Below are positions 47,778 to 57,929 of a DNA stretch of 64,000 bases, piece after piece. This stretch comes from Liolophura sinensis (Eukaryota; Mollusca; Polyplacophora; Chitonida; Chitonidae), in the NCBI RefSeq assembly GCF_032854445.1, contig NC_088300.1:28687608-28751607 (forward strand), in the 5' to 3' direction. Numbering within the stretch: position 1 is the first letter of the stretch; every line of letters begins with the position of its first letter. The translations under genes and the position numbers were made by a program. Below the pieces are notes generated by a model. That model saw nothing but the letters and a program-made list of their open reading frames with translations. It did no database searches and had not been told where the DNA came from.

Positions 47778-50700
47778 GCATACATGTATGTATGTATGTA
47801 AGCATACAAGTATGTATGTATGCATACATGTATGTATGTATGTATGTATGTGTGTATGTATGTATGTATGTATGTAAGCATACATGTATGTATGTTTGTA
47901 TGTATGTATGTATGTATGTATGGATGCATTTTTAGCTCTTGTATAGTTATATACATTGATTGAAGGTTAAGCTTTTTCATTTAGCTCTGTGGCCTGAGGT
48001 ATGGTGTGTAAATGCACATACTCGGATGGGAGATTAAGCTTTATTTTCAGCTCTTGTATATTGGGCTATCATACATGGATTAGAGGTTAGGTTTTTTTTT
48101 TGCTCCCAAGTTTAAGGTATGGTGTGTAAGTGTACATTCTCAGAGGGCAGGTTGAGTTTTTTTTTTAGCTCCTGTGTAATGGCAATCATACATGAATCTC
48201 CAGCATACAGCAATAGAAAGTGTTTTTCGTTTGTGGGTTTTTTTTTGTTTTTTTTTTCTTTTTTCGCCTATGTACATCTACAAAGGGCCTACTGATGGAA
48301 GGTTGAACCGTTTTATTGGTTTTTGTTTTATAGGCTTTGTGATGATTTCTTATGATTTTAATTCATAGACTTCAATTCAAAAATTTACCAGTTATATAAT
48401 TGTTTTCTGTATCAAACAGGCTCTCTAGAAATTAAGCCTCTTTGCAGGGCAATATACATTTTCTTGTATACAGGGTTTCTGTGACTTGCTTATGAGATTT
48501 ATGGACTTTGCCAGACTAATCATTTTTGTAATCAAGAAAAGCTTCATATAGGTCTACAGTTTTTAGGCACATGCCTACCTATGTGTAGGAGGACAAGAAG
48601 GCTATTGTACTCCTCTGGCGATTTGAACATTTTCCTGTTTTGTGGACATCATGCTCACATTCAGATTGACTTCATTCTGTTCTGTAAACATGGATTTCTA
48701 CAAGCCTTGCTTTTAGGGCTACAGTTTCTAATGCGGTCACTCATCTGGATAAGCTTTTTTTCTCTCTTTACCAGATTTGTAGAGTGTAAGAGTTTACCTT
48801 GGTGCATACTAATTTATCCGGTATGCACGGTATCTGTAGAAAGATTCCTACATCTGTATTATTGCAGCCTGTGACACTATCAAATGCATGTGCATTCCTG
48901 TACTATGATGAAATGTTTAAACCACAAACATAGACAGTGACAATTGTCAGCTGAGTATTTGCTCAACCAATTAGAAGGCTGCAGTGGCCACCCATATTAC
49001 ACAGATAGCCAATCATGGGAAGTGATTTGCTTATCAAAGACCACCCCACCCCAAATTTTTTTTACTATCATTGCTCAGTATTTGCTCAGCCATTCACAAC
49101 ATTGGAATTGTTCACAGATTGCCGCATGAAGTTCACAATTTGCATATCACAGACCACTGCCTCATTTTGTGCTCGAACTCCCCACAATGACAGCTTTACC
49201 ACCAAAACACTTCACAACTTTTATCTTTATTCTGATTCAATTGTCTACTTGACTGCTAAAGCAGTTGAGCTGGTGGGATTCTCTGAATGCCTTGTTAAAG
49301 TCTTTTTGTATGACCCAACCCGGTTTTGATCTCAGATCTCCTGATGTCGAGGCAGGCTGTCTAACCATTAGGTTACCGAAGCGGTCTAAGCATACAAGTA
49401 TCTTACATCTGTACGGAGGCGTAATTGATCAAAGACAAATAATCTGAGGTAGGTTCTTGATCTTATTAAATGCAGTCGTCTAACCTGTACAGAGAATTAT
49501 CAGTATGCTAATGTTCAGTGTATTCTGTGTGCAGGTGACGGGGAGGATATGTTCAAACCATTTCAATTTAGAATGGAGGAGATCGAGGGCTTCCGGTACA
49601 GAGCCAAGGTACGTCCTTTCTTAGACACAGAAAAGATTTTACAATATAAAATGAAACAGTTACATATGTAACTCTCTTTCACTTCACTGTGTATGTAGAG
49701 ACATACATTTTAATTTAAAAATTTTGTAGGATTAATACTTAATTGCTTTATACAGATGAAATGGTCAAGTACTTGTCAGCCTGGTGTCAGTAATTTTGCC
49801 GGTTTTTTTTTAAAAAAAACGTGAAAGATATAGTTGGAATCTGCATGAAATTGCCATTAAGATATTAATTACTTTATTTAAAGGTGGACAATTCCATTTC
49901 ATCTCACTGAAGGGATTCAGTACTTGTCTGAAAACCCATCAAGACTTTGAAAAGTGCTATTCCGTTTATTCATGAAATACATTGATCAAGTGCATTCAGT
50001 CACTGCATTCAATAATTAAATGTAGTATTGTACCTTCCAAGGATTTGGATCAAACTTGTTAACACCTGTATTTCAGGATGCATTAAGAGCAGTTACAAAG
50101 GTGGCCATCAGAGAAGCTCGTTTGAAAGAAATCAAACAAGAATTGTTGAACTCCAAAAAGTTAAAGGTAATCTTGTTTTTTGTGTAGGCATTTTGAAAAT
50201 GCAAATTGAAGGTTCCACATTGTGTGTTTATGATGTGGGTGACAATCTAAATTCAGTTCTTGTCATCAAAAAACAACCATGTTTTTCTTATGTGGCCATA
50301 AAAAAAATCATGCACCATTTTTCATAAAGAAAAGGAAGTGATAATTACTCATAGGGGGCTTTTAACAACCCCTTACATCCCTAAAATAATAGGTAACTGT
50401 TTCTGTATTAGAAGAGAATGGTGTGATTTTACACAGATCAGAAATGTCTTACCTATGGTATCATACCCATGGTTATCAGCTTATAAGCATTTATTTATTT
50501 ATGTTGTTTTATGTCGTAGTCAAGAATATTTCACTTAAACTTATAGCGGCCAGTATTATGGCTAAGCTCAAAGGAAACTCACAACCATCTGCAGGTTGCT
50601 GCAGACCTTCCCGCGTGCAGCTGGAGAGGCAGACATGAGTGGGAGGCTTCAGGGTCATTGAGTTTACAAGTACATGCAATAGTTTAACATGCAGATGTTT

Positions 50701-53700
50701 TCCTAAGTTGATCCTCATCGTATCACGTCTCGCGTGCAGACCTTCCCGCGCGCAGCTGGAGAGGCAGACATGAGTGGGAGGTTTCAGGGTCATTGAGTTT
50801 ACAAGTACATGCAATAGTTTAACATGCAGATGTTTTCCTAAGTTGATCCTCATCGTATCACGTCTCGCGTGCAGACCTTCCCGCGCGCAACTGGAGAGGC
50901 AGACATGAGTGGGAGGCTTCAGGGTCATTGAGTTTACAAGTACATGCAATAGTTTAACATGCAGATGTTTTCCTAAGTTGATCCTCATCGTATCACGTCT
51001 CGCGTGCAGACCTTCCCGCGTGCAGCTGGAGAGGCAGACATGAGTGGGAGGCTTCAGGGTCATTGACTTTACAAGTACATGCAATAGTTTAACATGCAGA
51101 TGTTTTCCTAAGTTGATCCTCATCGTATCACGTCTCGCGTGCAGACCTTCCCGCGTGCAGCTGGGGAGGCAGACATGAGTGGGAGGTTTCAGGGTTATGA
51201 CTTTACAAGTACATGCAATAGTTTAACATGCAGATGTTTTCCCAAGTTGATCCTCATCGTATCACATGTATGCTATGTTGGTAATTAACACCTCGTGCTC
51301 TCTTCTGTTTTTAGTCCTATTTTGAAGATAACCCCAGAGACTTACAACTGCTGAGACATGACAAAAGTCTTCATACAGTCAAGAATCAGCCACAGTTAAA
51401 AAATGTACCAGATTACCTAGGTATGCGCTTTTTTACGACTTCCAAGATGTAAGCAAATGAGGGGTGTGTCTTAGGTGTGCAGTTTTGATGTTTGGCTTTG
51501 AATTGAACGGACAAGAATTCGGTTCAGTCCCGCCTTAGACAAGAGATTTTCATGACAGCACTGAACAGTGACAGCACTTGCTTGTCCAGTTAGGTGACCT
51601 AACATGAAGTTTGTTGGAAATCACTTGCTGTTATGTCCTAAATGTTGAACTTGGCTCTGTGGTTTGGAAAGTTTGTCAGTTACTCACCAAATTTTGGTGG
51701 TTTACTCCAGGCACTCTGGTGTTCTGTGCTCATGAAACGAACCATGGTATAATAACATTATGTATTCATCATTAATCGTGTTAACCACAAGTTAATGAAT
51801 ATATGCAATTGTGTGGTAAATATGAACTGACTAACTTGACATTGACAGATATCTGTTTAACCTGTGAATTATACGGAGAGGCTTATTATGCAAATTAATG
51901 TGGTTAAAAATGTAGCTATTCAGCGTATTGTGTGTTGTTAGTGTAAAATTACAATTGCTAAAGCATGTTTACTGGTATCGAAAAAGTATTCTAATATTTG
52001 TATAGCTTTCTTATTCCCTCTTTGACTTCATTTAATTCCTAATTTCATAAGTGATATTGAGGAAAAAGTCAGCAGTTGATGGCATATGTTGTGAGAGTCC
52101 TCTTGTGCTTTGTTGTCAGTTCCCCCCACCCTGAAGGGTCTCAGCAGAAATGGCGGTCGCAATAAATCTCGCAGGTCAGGACAGTCTAATGATAGAAAAG
52201 CACCTGCCATAACCCAAGGTCAAAGAAAATTCCAGGTAAAGGACTGTGTGACCTCATTCTGAAGTATGGTAGAGATGGCATCATTGGCTCTTGTGTTCAA
52301 ATATTTCCAAAAAATTCAAAACAGAACACTTATTTCTTGGATGAAAAATGGCAGTTGCTGTTGTTGTTGAATGGAGAGCCACCCTGTTCTGTCTCACTGG
52401 TTCTGTTGCTATATGCTGTATTTCACTTGAAGTATAGCATTTTTCAAGTAACACATTTCACTTGATTGATTCATTCACATTATATTGGCATTATGAGGTG
52501 TTTTTTTCGAAGTTTGAGTAATTTCTTGTTAGAAAAACTTTGGTTGGCATCAATAGTGTCATAATAAAGCCTTTATGTGCTTCTGAAAATGCATTTTTAA
52601 TCTCAAAACCTTAGGTGAAATTTGGTATATAATACAGGATATATTGCAAGAGACCATCAAATGACAACTACACCCGCGTATATTTAAGATTACGGGCATC
52701 TGTTGGCTATCTTGGATTTTTTTTCTTTTAGACATTAGCTCATACTGAAAATGGCTATTTGCTTATTACTGGTACCACAATGACAGGTGACCTGTGAGCT
52801 ACATGTAAAGTCCATGTAAAGTTTTAGGTGTCTCAAAGATTATCTTGAAATACTCAAAATTTTTTGAATTCTGTTACATGTACTGTTGATGATTACAATG
52901 CTTTAACATACGGAAACATGTAGTTGTTTATCTACTCTGGGACATGGATGTATGGTGCACACTGAAAACTGCTATTTGGCTTATTCTGGACATGGATGTA
53001 TGATGTGCACTGAAAACTGCTATCTGGCTTATTCTGGGACATGCCTGTATTATGCACACTGAAAACTGCTATCTGGCTTATTCTGGGACATGCATGTATG
53101 ATGCGCACTGAAAAGTGCTATCTGGCTTATTCTGGGACATGCCTGTATTATGCACACTGAAAACTGCTATCTGGCTTATTCTGGGACATGCATGTATGAT
53201 GCGCACTGAAAAGTGCTATCATTTTTATTTTGGGACATGGATGCATCTTGCGCACCGGAAACTGCTATCTGGCTTATTCTGGGACATGCATGTATGATGC
53301 GCACTGAAAAGTGCTATCAGGTTTATTTTGGGACATGGATGTATCTTGCGCACCGGAAACTGCTATCTGGCTTATTCTGGGACATGCATGTATGATGTGC
53401 ACTTAAAAACTGCTATCTGGCTTATTCTGGGACATGCATGTATTATGCACACTGAAAGGTGCTATCAGGTTTATTTTGGGACATGGATGTATCTTGCGCA
53501 TCGGAAACTGCTATCTGGCTTATTCTGGGACATGCATGTATGATGTGCACTTAAAACTGCCACCTGGCTTATTCTGGGACATGCATGTATGATGTGCACT
53601 TAAAACTGCTATCTGGCTTATTCTGGACATGCATGTATTATGCACACTGAAAGGTGCTATCAGGTTTATTTTGGGACATGGATGTATCTTGCGCACCGGA

Positions 53701-56224
53701 AACTGCTATCTGGCTTATTCTGGGACATGCATGTATGATGTGCACTTAAAACTGCTATCTGGCTTATTCTGGGACATACATGTATGATGTGCACTTAAAA
53801 CTGCTATCTGGCTTATTCTGGGACATGGATGTATGGTGCACACTGAAAACTGCTATCTGGCTTATTCTGGGACATGCATGTATGATGTGCACTTAAAACT
53901 GTTATCCGGCTTATTCGGGGACGTGGGTGTGTGATGTGCATGGAAAACTGCTATCTGGCTTAATCTGGGACATGGATGTAGCATGCGCACTGAAAACTGC
54001 TATCTGGCTTATTCTGGGACATGCATGTATGATGCGCACTGAAAAGTGCTATCTGGCTTATTCTGGGACATGCCTGTATTATGCACACTGAAAACTGCTA
54101 TCTGGCTTATTCTGGGACATGCATGTATGATGCGCACTGAAAAGTGCTATCATTTTTATTTTGGGACATGGATGCATCTTGCGCACCGGAAACTGCTATC
54201 TGGCTTATTCTGGGACATGCATGTATGATGCGCACTGAAAAGTGCTATCAGGTTTATTTTGGGACATGGATGTATCTTGCGCATCGGAAACTGCTATCTG
54301 GCTTATTCTGGGACATGCATGTATGATGTGCACTTAAAACTGCTATCTGGCTTATTCTAGGACATGCATGTATTATGCACACTGAAAGGTGCTATCAGGT
54401 TTATTTTGGGACATGGATGTATCTTGCGCATCGGAAACTGCTATCTGGCTTATTCTGGGACATGCATGTATGATGTGCACTTAAAACTGCCACCTGGCTT
54501 ATTCTGGGACATGCATGTATGATGTGCACTTAAAACTGCTATCTGGCTTATTCTGGGACATGCATGTATTATGCACACTGAAAGGTGCTATCAGGTTTAT
54601 TTTGGGACATGGATGTATCTTGCGCACCGGAAACTGCTATCTGGCTTATTCTGGGACATGCATGTATGATGTGCACTTAAAACTGCTATCTGGCTTATTC
54701 TGGGACATACATGTATGATGTGCACTTAAAACTGCTATCTGGCTTATTCTGGGACATGGATGTATGGTGCACACTGAAAACTGCTATCTGGCTTATTCTG
54801 GGATATGCATGTATGATGTGCACTTAAAACTGTTATCCGGCTTATTCGGGGACGTGGGTGTGTGATGTGCATGGAAAACTGCTATCTGGCTTAATCTGGG
54901 ACATGGATGTAGCATGCGCACTGAAAACTGCTATCTGGCTTATTCTGGGACATGCATGTATGATGTGCACTTAAAACTGCTATCTGGCTTATTCTGGGAC
55001 ATGCATGTACGATGTGCACTGAAAACTGCTATCTGGCTTATTCTGGGACATGCATGTATGATGTGCACTTAAAACTGCTATCTGGCTTATTCTGGGACAT
55101 GCATGTATGATGCACACTTAAAACTGCTATCTGGCTTATTCTGGGACATGCATGTATGATGTGCACTTAAAACTGCTATCTGGCTTATTCTGGGACATGC
55201 ATGTATGATGTGCACTTAAAACTGCTATCTGGCTTATTCTGGGACATGCATGTATGATGTGCACTTAAAACTGCTATCTGGCTTATTCTGGGACATGCAT
55301 GTATGATGCGCACTGAAAAGTGCTATCAGGTTTATTCTGGGACATGGATGTATCTTGCACACCGGAAACTGCTATCAGGTTTATTCTGGGACATGCATGT
55401 ATGATGTGCACTTAAAACTGTTATCTGGCTTATTCTGGGACATGCATGTATGATGCGCACTGAAAAGTGCTATCAGGTTTATTCTGGGACATGGATGTAT
55501 CTTATCACACTTAAAACTGCTATCTGGCTTATTCTGGGACGTGGGTGTGTGATGTGCATGGAAAACTGCTATCTGGCTTATTCTGGGACATGGATGTAGC
55601 ATGCGCACTGAAAACTGCTATCTGGCTTATTCTGGGACATGCATGTATGATGCACACTTAAAACTGCTATCTGGCTTATTCTGGGACACAGAAAATTGTG
55701 TATGAACAGATTTTGAGCTCTTCAGGCTAATGACTTCACTGCAAAATAATTCTGAGCAAACAAAATTCAGAGATACACTGTAGAAATGTACATTCCTTAC
55801 ATACAGCTCACAGCTAGATATCCCTTCTGCTATCTCATTGCAAACTTATGCCTAATGACCAATCCAAAGATCTCAGCCAATTTTTTTTCCAATACATCTG
55901 CACCATATTTCAGGTTTTACTGTACATCTACTAAGCCATCGGGAACTTCCAAACTCCTTCCAGAGCACTCTTTTTGTTCTAGCATTTGTGTAGTATGTCA
56001 CACTTTTCATTGTGTGTGTACTCTGGAAACACTTTTGTAGCAGACAAGCACTGCAATGTTGCAAAAGAAAATGGTGTGTTTTTAACTGAAGTTTGGACTG
56101 CTGTATTTAGCCCATCATTCTCCTGTGAACTTCTTTCTTTGTATTTCAGAAGCGACAAGCAGATCCACTGAAGAGTTTCCAGTTTGCTGGCCTAAGTCAG
56201 AGTAAAAAAAAGAAAAAGAAATAA
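37820..56224 (+). CDS. DDX56: DEAD-box RNA helicase DDX56 (spliced, 17 coding exons)
   Basis: Nucleolar helicase of large-subunit ribosome assembly. Exons: 37820-37894, 40038-40199, 40582-40662, 41061-41134, 41927-42097, 42762-42852, 43446-43510, 43853-43957, 44420-44491, 45449-45562, 46772-46891, 47342-47442, 49535-49608, 50077-50166, 51315-51420, 52120-52235, 56150-56224. Phases match at every junction; 1692 nt, 563 aa, against 547 in human. Motifs: [13 protein letters not shown] leading into a Q motif (to about 39), Walker A ARTGSGKT (56-63), GTPSR (143-147), DEAD (169-172), SAT (200-202), ARGID-type SRGID, and HRVGRTAR (373-380). The conserved [14 protein letters not shown] and [15 protein letters not shown] segments identify DDX56. 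The C-terminus is a basic lysine run that fits nucleolar targeting. The exon 2 acceptor (TTTGTGAAAG) is weak. Several introns carry tandem arrays, and exon 3's acceptor lies in one. Confidence 0.96.
38283..38530 (-). repeat. SINE family A, near full length, minus strand
   Basis: On the plus strand: TTTATTCATTTGATTGGTGT, ACTCACGAATATTTCACTTA, GCGGCCAGCATTATGGTGG, CCAGTGTGAGCTGGACTTG, and a head relic ending CCCCCTCGGTCATGGAGTCC. It lies in DDX56 intron 1. Confidence 0.85.
39203..39252 (-). repeat. SINE tail fragment, minus strand
   Basis: Only TTTATTTGATTGGTGTTTTT and AATACTCAAGAATAAG remain, the reverse complement of the shared 3' tail. Confidence 0.55.
40325..40600 (+). repeat. 82-bp tandem repeat that carries the DDX56 exon 3 acceptor
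   Basis: TGTAGACAGCC followed by an AGAGCAGTGTGTTCAC-like sequence recurs with the TAG at 40331, 40413, 40494 and 40579. The fourth copy is the true acceptor and start of exon 3 (40582). The first three are decoys that would run into in-frame stops. Confidence 0.88.
41683..41805 (+). pseudogene. SAP-domain-like coding relic in DDX56 intron 4
   Basis: One frame reads [20 protein letters not shown], then a TAG at 41770, then [11 protein letters not shown]. The pattern of Leu and Lys with RGV resembles the helix-loop-helix of SAP DNA-binding motifs, which also occur in some transposon-borne proteins. A stop precedes it at 41680. It lies between DDX56 exons 4 and 5 in the sense direction and is too short and broken to be a gene. 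Confidence 0.45.
42378..42445 (-). repeat. tRNA-like SINE head in DDX56 intron 5
   Basis: The reverse complement has CACTTGGTGTGGTGGTTTG (A box-like) and TTTGGTTCAACACCAG (B box-like). No full tRNA fold was found. Confidence 0.4.
44115..44280 (-). repeat. SINE family A, internally deleted, minus strand
   Basis: Tail sequence TCATTGGTGTTTTATGCC joins closely to AAGCCAGCATAAGCTGGAC, CTTGAACTCACAGCAACC and GGCTTCTGGGTCATTGTGC. Part of the core between them is missing or altered. Confidence 0.8.
45838..45958 (+). mobile_element. 5'-truncated SINE family A with target-site duplication
   Basis: The element starts in GTTGTGGGTTTCCCCCGGGC and ends with GAGTACGGCGTAAAACACC and an (AAAT)n tail. ATTACCATTGT flanks it at 45827-45837 and 45959-45969, an 11-bp target-site duplication as made by LINE machinery. 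Confidence 0.88.
46029..46376 (+). repeat. 29-bp minisatellite in DDX56 intron 10
   Basis: About 12 units of AGGTCAATTCTGTATATGAA then AATACATGT. The minus-strand open frame rich in TYFHIQNS is a by-product of the repeat. Confidence 0.92.
46545..46612 (-). repeat. SINE family A head fragment, minus strand
   Basis: The reverse complement begins GGGGCCTCCATGACCAAGG, then TAGTTAGCGTGTCAGCATGC, the tRNA-like 5' end of family A, without the body. Confidence 0.65.
47108..47255 (+). repeat. SINE family B copy
   Basis: It has GGGAAAGTTTTGTCAGTAAA, AGTCAGTGGTTTATGCC, TTGGTTTCCTGAACCCATCA and the tail AAATTCTTGAGCATGGCATG with CAATCAGATAAATAAATT. Confidence 0.7.
47682..47930 (+). repeat. (TATG)n/(TAAG)n tetranucleotide microsatellite
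   Basis: Long runs of GTAT with TAAG interruptions in DDX56 intron 12. The open frames on both strands here (Cys-Met-Tyr-Val or Tyr-Ile-His-Thr repeats) are artefacts of a 12-base reading cycle. Confidence 0.95.
47930..49317. other. Remainder of DDX56 intron 12
   Basis: T-rich stretches and plain AT-rich sequence. No gene or well-defined repeat was recognised before the tRNA-like relic at 49318. Confidence 0.4.
49318..49390 (-). repeat. tRNA-like sequence in DDX56 intron 12
   Basis: The reverse complement reads GGTAACCTAATGGTTAGACA (A box-like), then GAGATCTGAGATCAAAACC (weak B box). It resembles a tRNA gene start but lacks paired acceptor ends, so a SINE relic or tRNA pseudogene fits best. 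Confidence 0.5.
50487..50650 (-). repeat. SINE family A copy feeding a 135-bp array, minus strand
   Basis: TATTTATTTATGTTGTTTTA, AGTCAAGAATATTTCACTTA and ATCTGCAGGTTGCTGCAGAC are family A in reverse. Its 5' part is the start of the tandem array at 50601. Confidence 0.75.
50601..51268 (+). repeat. 135-bp tandem repeat, five units
   Basis: GCAGACCTTCCCGCG recurs at 50601, 50736, 50871, 51006 and 51141, exactly 135 bp apart. Units are almost identical. Each contains a SINE piece (CAGCTGGAGAGGCAGACATG) plus about 85 bp of other sequence. It lies in DDX56 intron 14. Because 135 is divisible by 3, the minus strand stays open for 204 codons. Confidence 0.95.
51660..51748 (+). repeat. SINE family B fragment
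   Basis: GGAAAGTTTGTCAGTTACTC, TTTTGGTGGTTTACTCCAGG and CACTCTGGTGTTCTGTGC match the core of family B; the tail is missing. Confidence 0.55.
52943..55690 (+). repeat. 49-bp minisatellite array, about 56 units, with 931-bp higher-order period
   Basis: The unit is TATTCTGGGACATGCATGTA then TGATGTGCACTTAAAACTGC then TATCTGGCT. Variants (GTATCTTGCGCACCGG, GGACGTGGGTGTGTGATG, TAATCTGGGACATGG) recur in the same order 931 bp (19 units) apart, for example at 53901 and 54832. It fills most of the last DDX56 intron (52236-56149). Confidence 0.95.
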
Positions 56225-56256
56225 ACCTTCAATTGATTATTGTGCATGCATTACTG

Positions 56257-56262
56257 AATAAA
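56257..56262 (+). terminator. Poly(A) signal of DDX56
   Basis: AATAAA lies 33 bases after the TAA of DDX56. Its closeness to the stop implies a very short 3' untranslated region. Confidence 0.7.
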
Positions 56263-57863
56263 TTTTATGCTGATGTAAAGGTAAATGTTTGTCTTTTGCT
56301 TTTTTTTTTTGAGCTCTAGACATATTTTAGAATGTTGATGAAACTAGACCAGAAATGAATAGTTTTGAAAAAAAAAATTTTTTTCCTATGTTCATTGCAG
56401 TACACAATTTGGATAGCATTTGGCTGTAATGTGTGGCTTTAGGCTAAGAAAAATGAGAGCAGAATAACACCTGCTGTGGCATGACAATATGGTTTGTCAC
56501 ATACATACACATTGACCAGTACATACAGTGACAGACATCATCCAAAACCAATGACATCAAACGTCATAAATAAATCGTAAATTTAAGCCATCTCAACACA
56601 TTACTGCAAGTTAAGAATGCAAATTTGAAATGGTGCATTTCCGATTGAGTCACCGACCAGACTAATTGTTGTTTCACAGACGCGGCTTTATAGTAAACTA
56701 TCTGACTAGATAGGCCAAGTAGATTCTTATAATATTTGACAATTTAAAAGTCTTAACCATTTAAAAATCACTTGCAGTTAGTGCTAAATCAAGAAGGATG
56801 TATACATTAGTGTAGTGTGGCCGATTTTACGAGTAATCTACGAATGAGACAAGAGGCATAGGCCTGGCCTATTGGGCGGAAGTTCAATCCTGGCCTTTAA
56901 CAGGGAATCTACGAATTGCAGCGCTCTGAAGTGTTCGTGGGGCCTTTGTGACAGTAAGCGGTCAACGACACTCGTCGGGCCGTTTTCGCACTTCAGTCTG
57001 ACGGCTGTTGAAGACCGCTTGTCTTTCACCAAGAGATGTATGCCACACGTATAGGAAATACACGGAATGCTAAACACTAACTAATTTTCTTACAATGCCA
57101 CTCCCAACTCCCTTTCTCACACAGTTGTTTTACGCAAAGCGTTTAGCAACAATCAAATAAATAACGCGAATGGGAGTGTGGAGCAGGATATTCCATGATG
57201 AAGTGGGGGGGGGGGGAGGGGGAGTACGGTCATTAATCATTTACACCTTTATTGATCGTGAAAGTGGTAGTTACCTAAATTAACTACGGTATTCGCACGT
57301 GTAAATTGAGAACATTTTAACCAGAAATAGTGTGTGGTAATATGGCCATTCATATGTAGGTAAGAGTAGATGAAGAAATAATACGTTTCACATTTGATGC
57401 GAACCTCTTCATTGCGTAATGATGTTTTTGTAAGTATGTTAATGAATGTATGTACTTGTATACCTTGTCTAAATGCCACACTAGACATGTTGTACGTAAC
57501 TTCGTTTTATGGTCAAAAGCCGTGACTTCTTTATAGCTGAGTAATAGCTAGACGTGTTGTTGTAAATGTAGTTTGACTGGTTTTGTGTATATACATGTAC
57601 ATATTACGTGTATATATATTTAACCGTGTATGCTGTGCCCATTACGCTCTGCCCGTACGATTATGTTCTGTCTGTCAACCTAAGGCATGGCTATGGGTAC
57701 TGTATACGGGTGAGTGTCAACAACAAGGGTTAAATTATATCCGGCAGAATTGACGTAAATGATGTGCTCAGTATCTCAATTTGATGCGTAGGAATATAAT
57801 TATGGAAAATTGGGTGGTTTTCGAAAGTTAGGGCGCCTACTGTCACTTGATGCAATCCACTGC
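56263..57863. other. Spacer and presumed promoter region of the LRR receptor gene
   Basis: No coding gene is seen. A run of 12-13 G followed by further G (about 57204-57222) and an AT-rich TATATATATTTAA block near 57609 are visible. I cannot place a transcription start. Confidence 0.4.
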
Positions 57864-57929
57864 ATGCATGAAGATACTCGTATGGAGTGCTTGAGCTCCT
57901 CACAGATTGCGACCGACACGTCAAAATGA
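57864..57929 (+). promoter_or_regulatory. Upstream ORF whose stop overlaps the LRR receptor ATG
   Basis: ATG at 57864 (and again in frame at 57882) opens a 21-codon frame that ends in TGA at 57927-57929. The main ATG is 57926-57928, so the two overlap as ATGA. If the transcript starts upstream of 57864, this would tend to limit translation or require reinitiation. The transcription start is unknown. Confidence 0.5.

Noticed and set aside
47593-47980. Frames with Tyr-Ile-His-Thr or Cys-Met-Tyr-Val repeats
   Set aside because: They come from a tetranucleotide microsatellite that is open on both strands.
53115-54718. Several 60-71 codon frames rich in CYLAYSGT and FWDMHV
   Set aside because: They are read from the 49-bp intronic minisatellite and repeat with its period.
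52943-55690. CRISPR-like regular repeats
   Set aside because: Units are directly adjacent with no unique spacers and the genome is eukaryotic; this is a minisatellite.
57887-57925. Extension of the LRR frame to 57887
   Set aside because: The codon at 57887 is GTG, not ATG. The first ATG in frame is 57926, and it starts directly at a good signal peptide.
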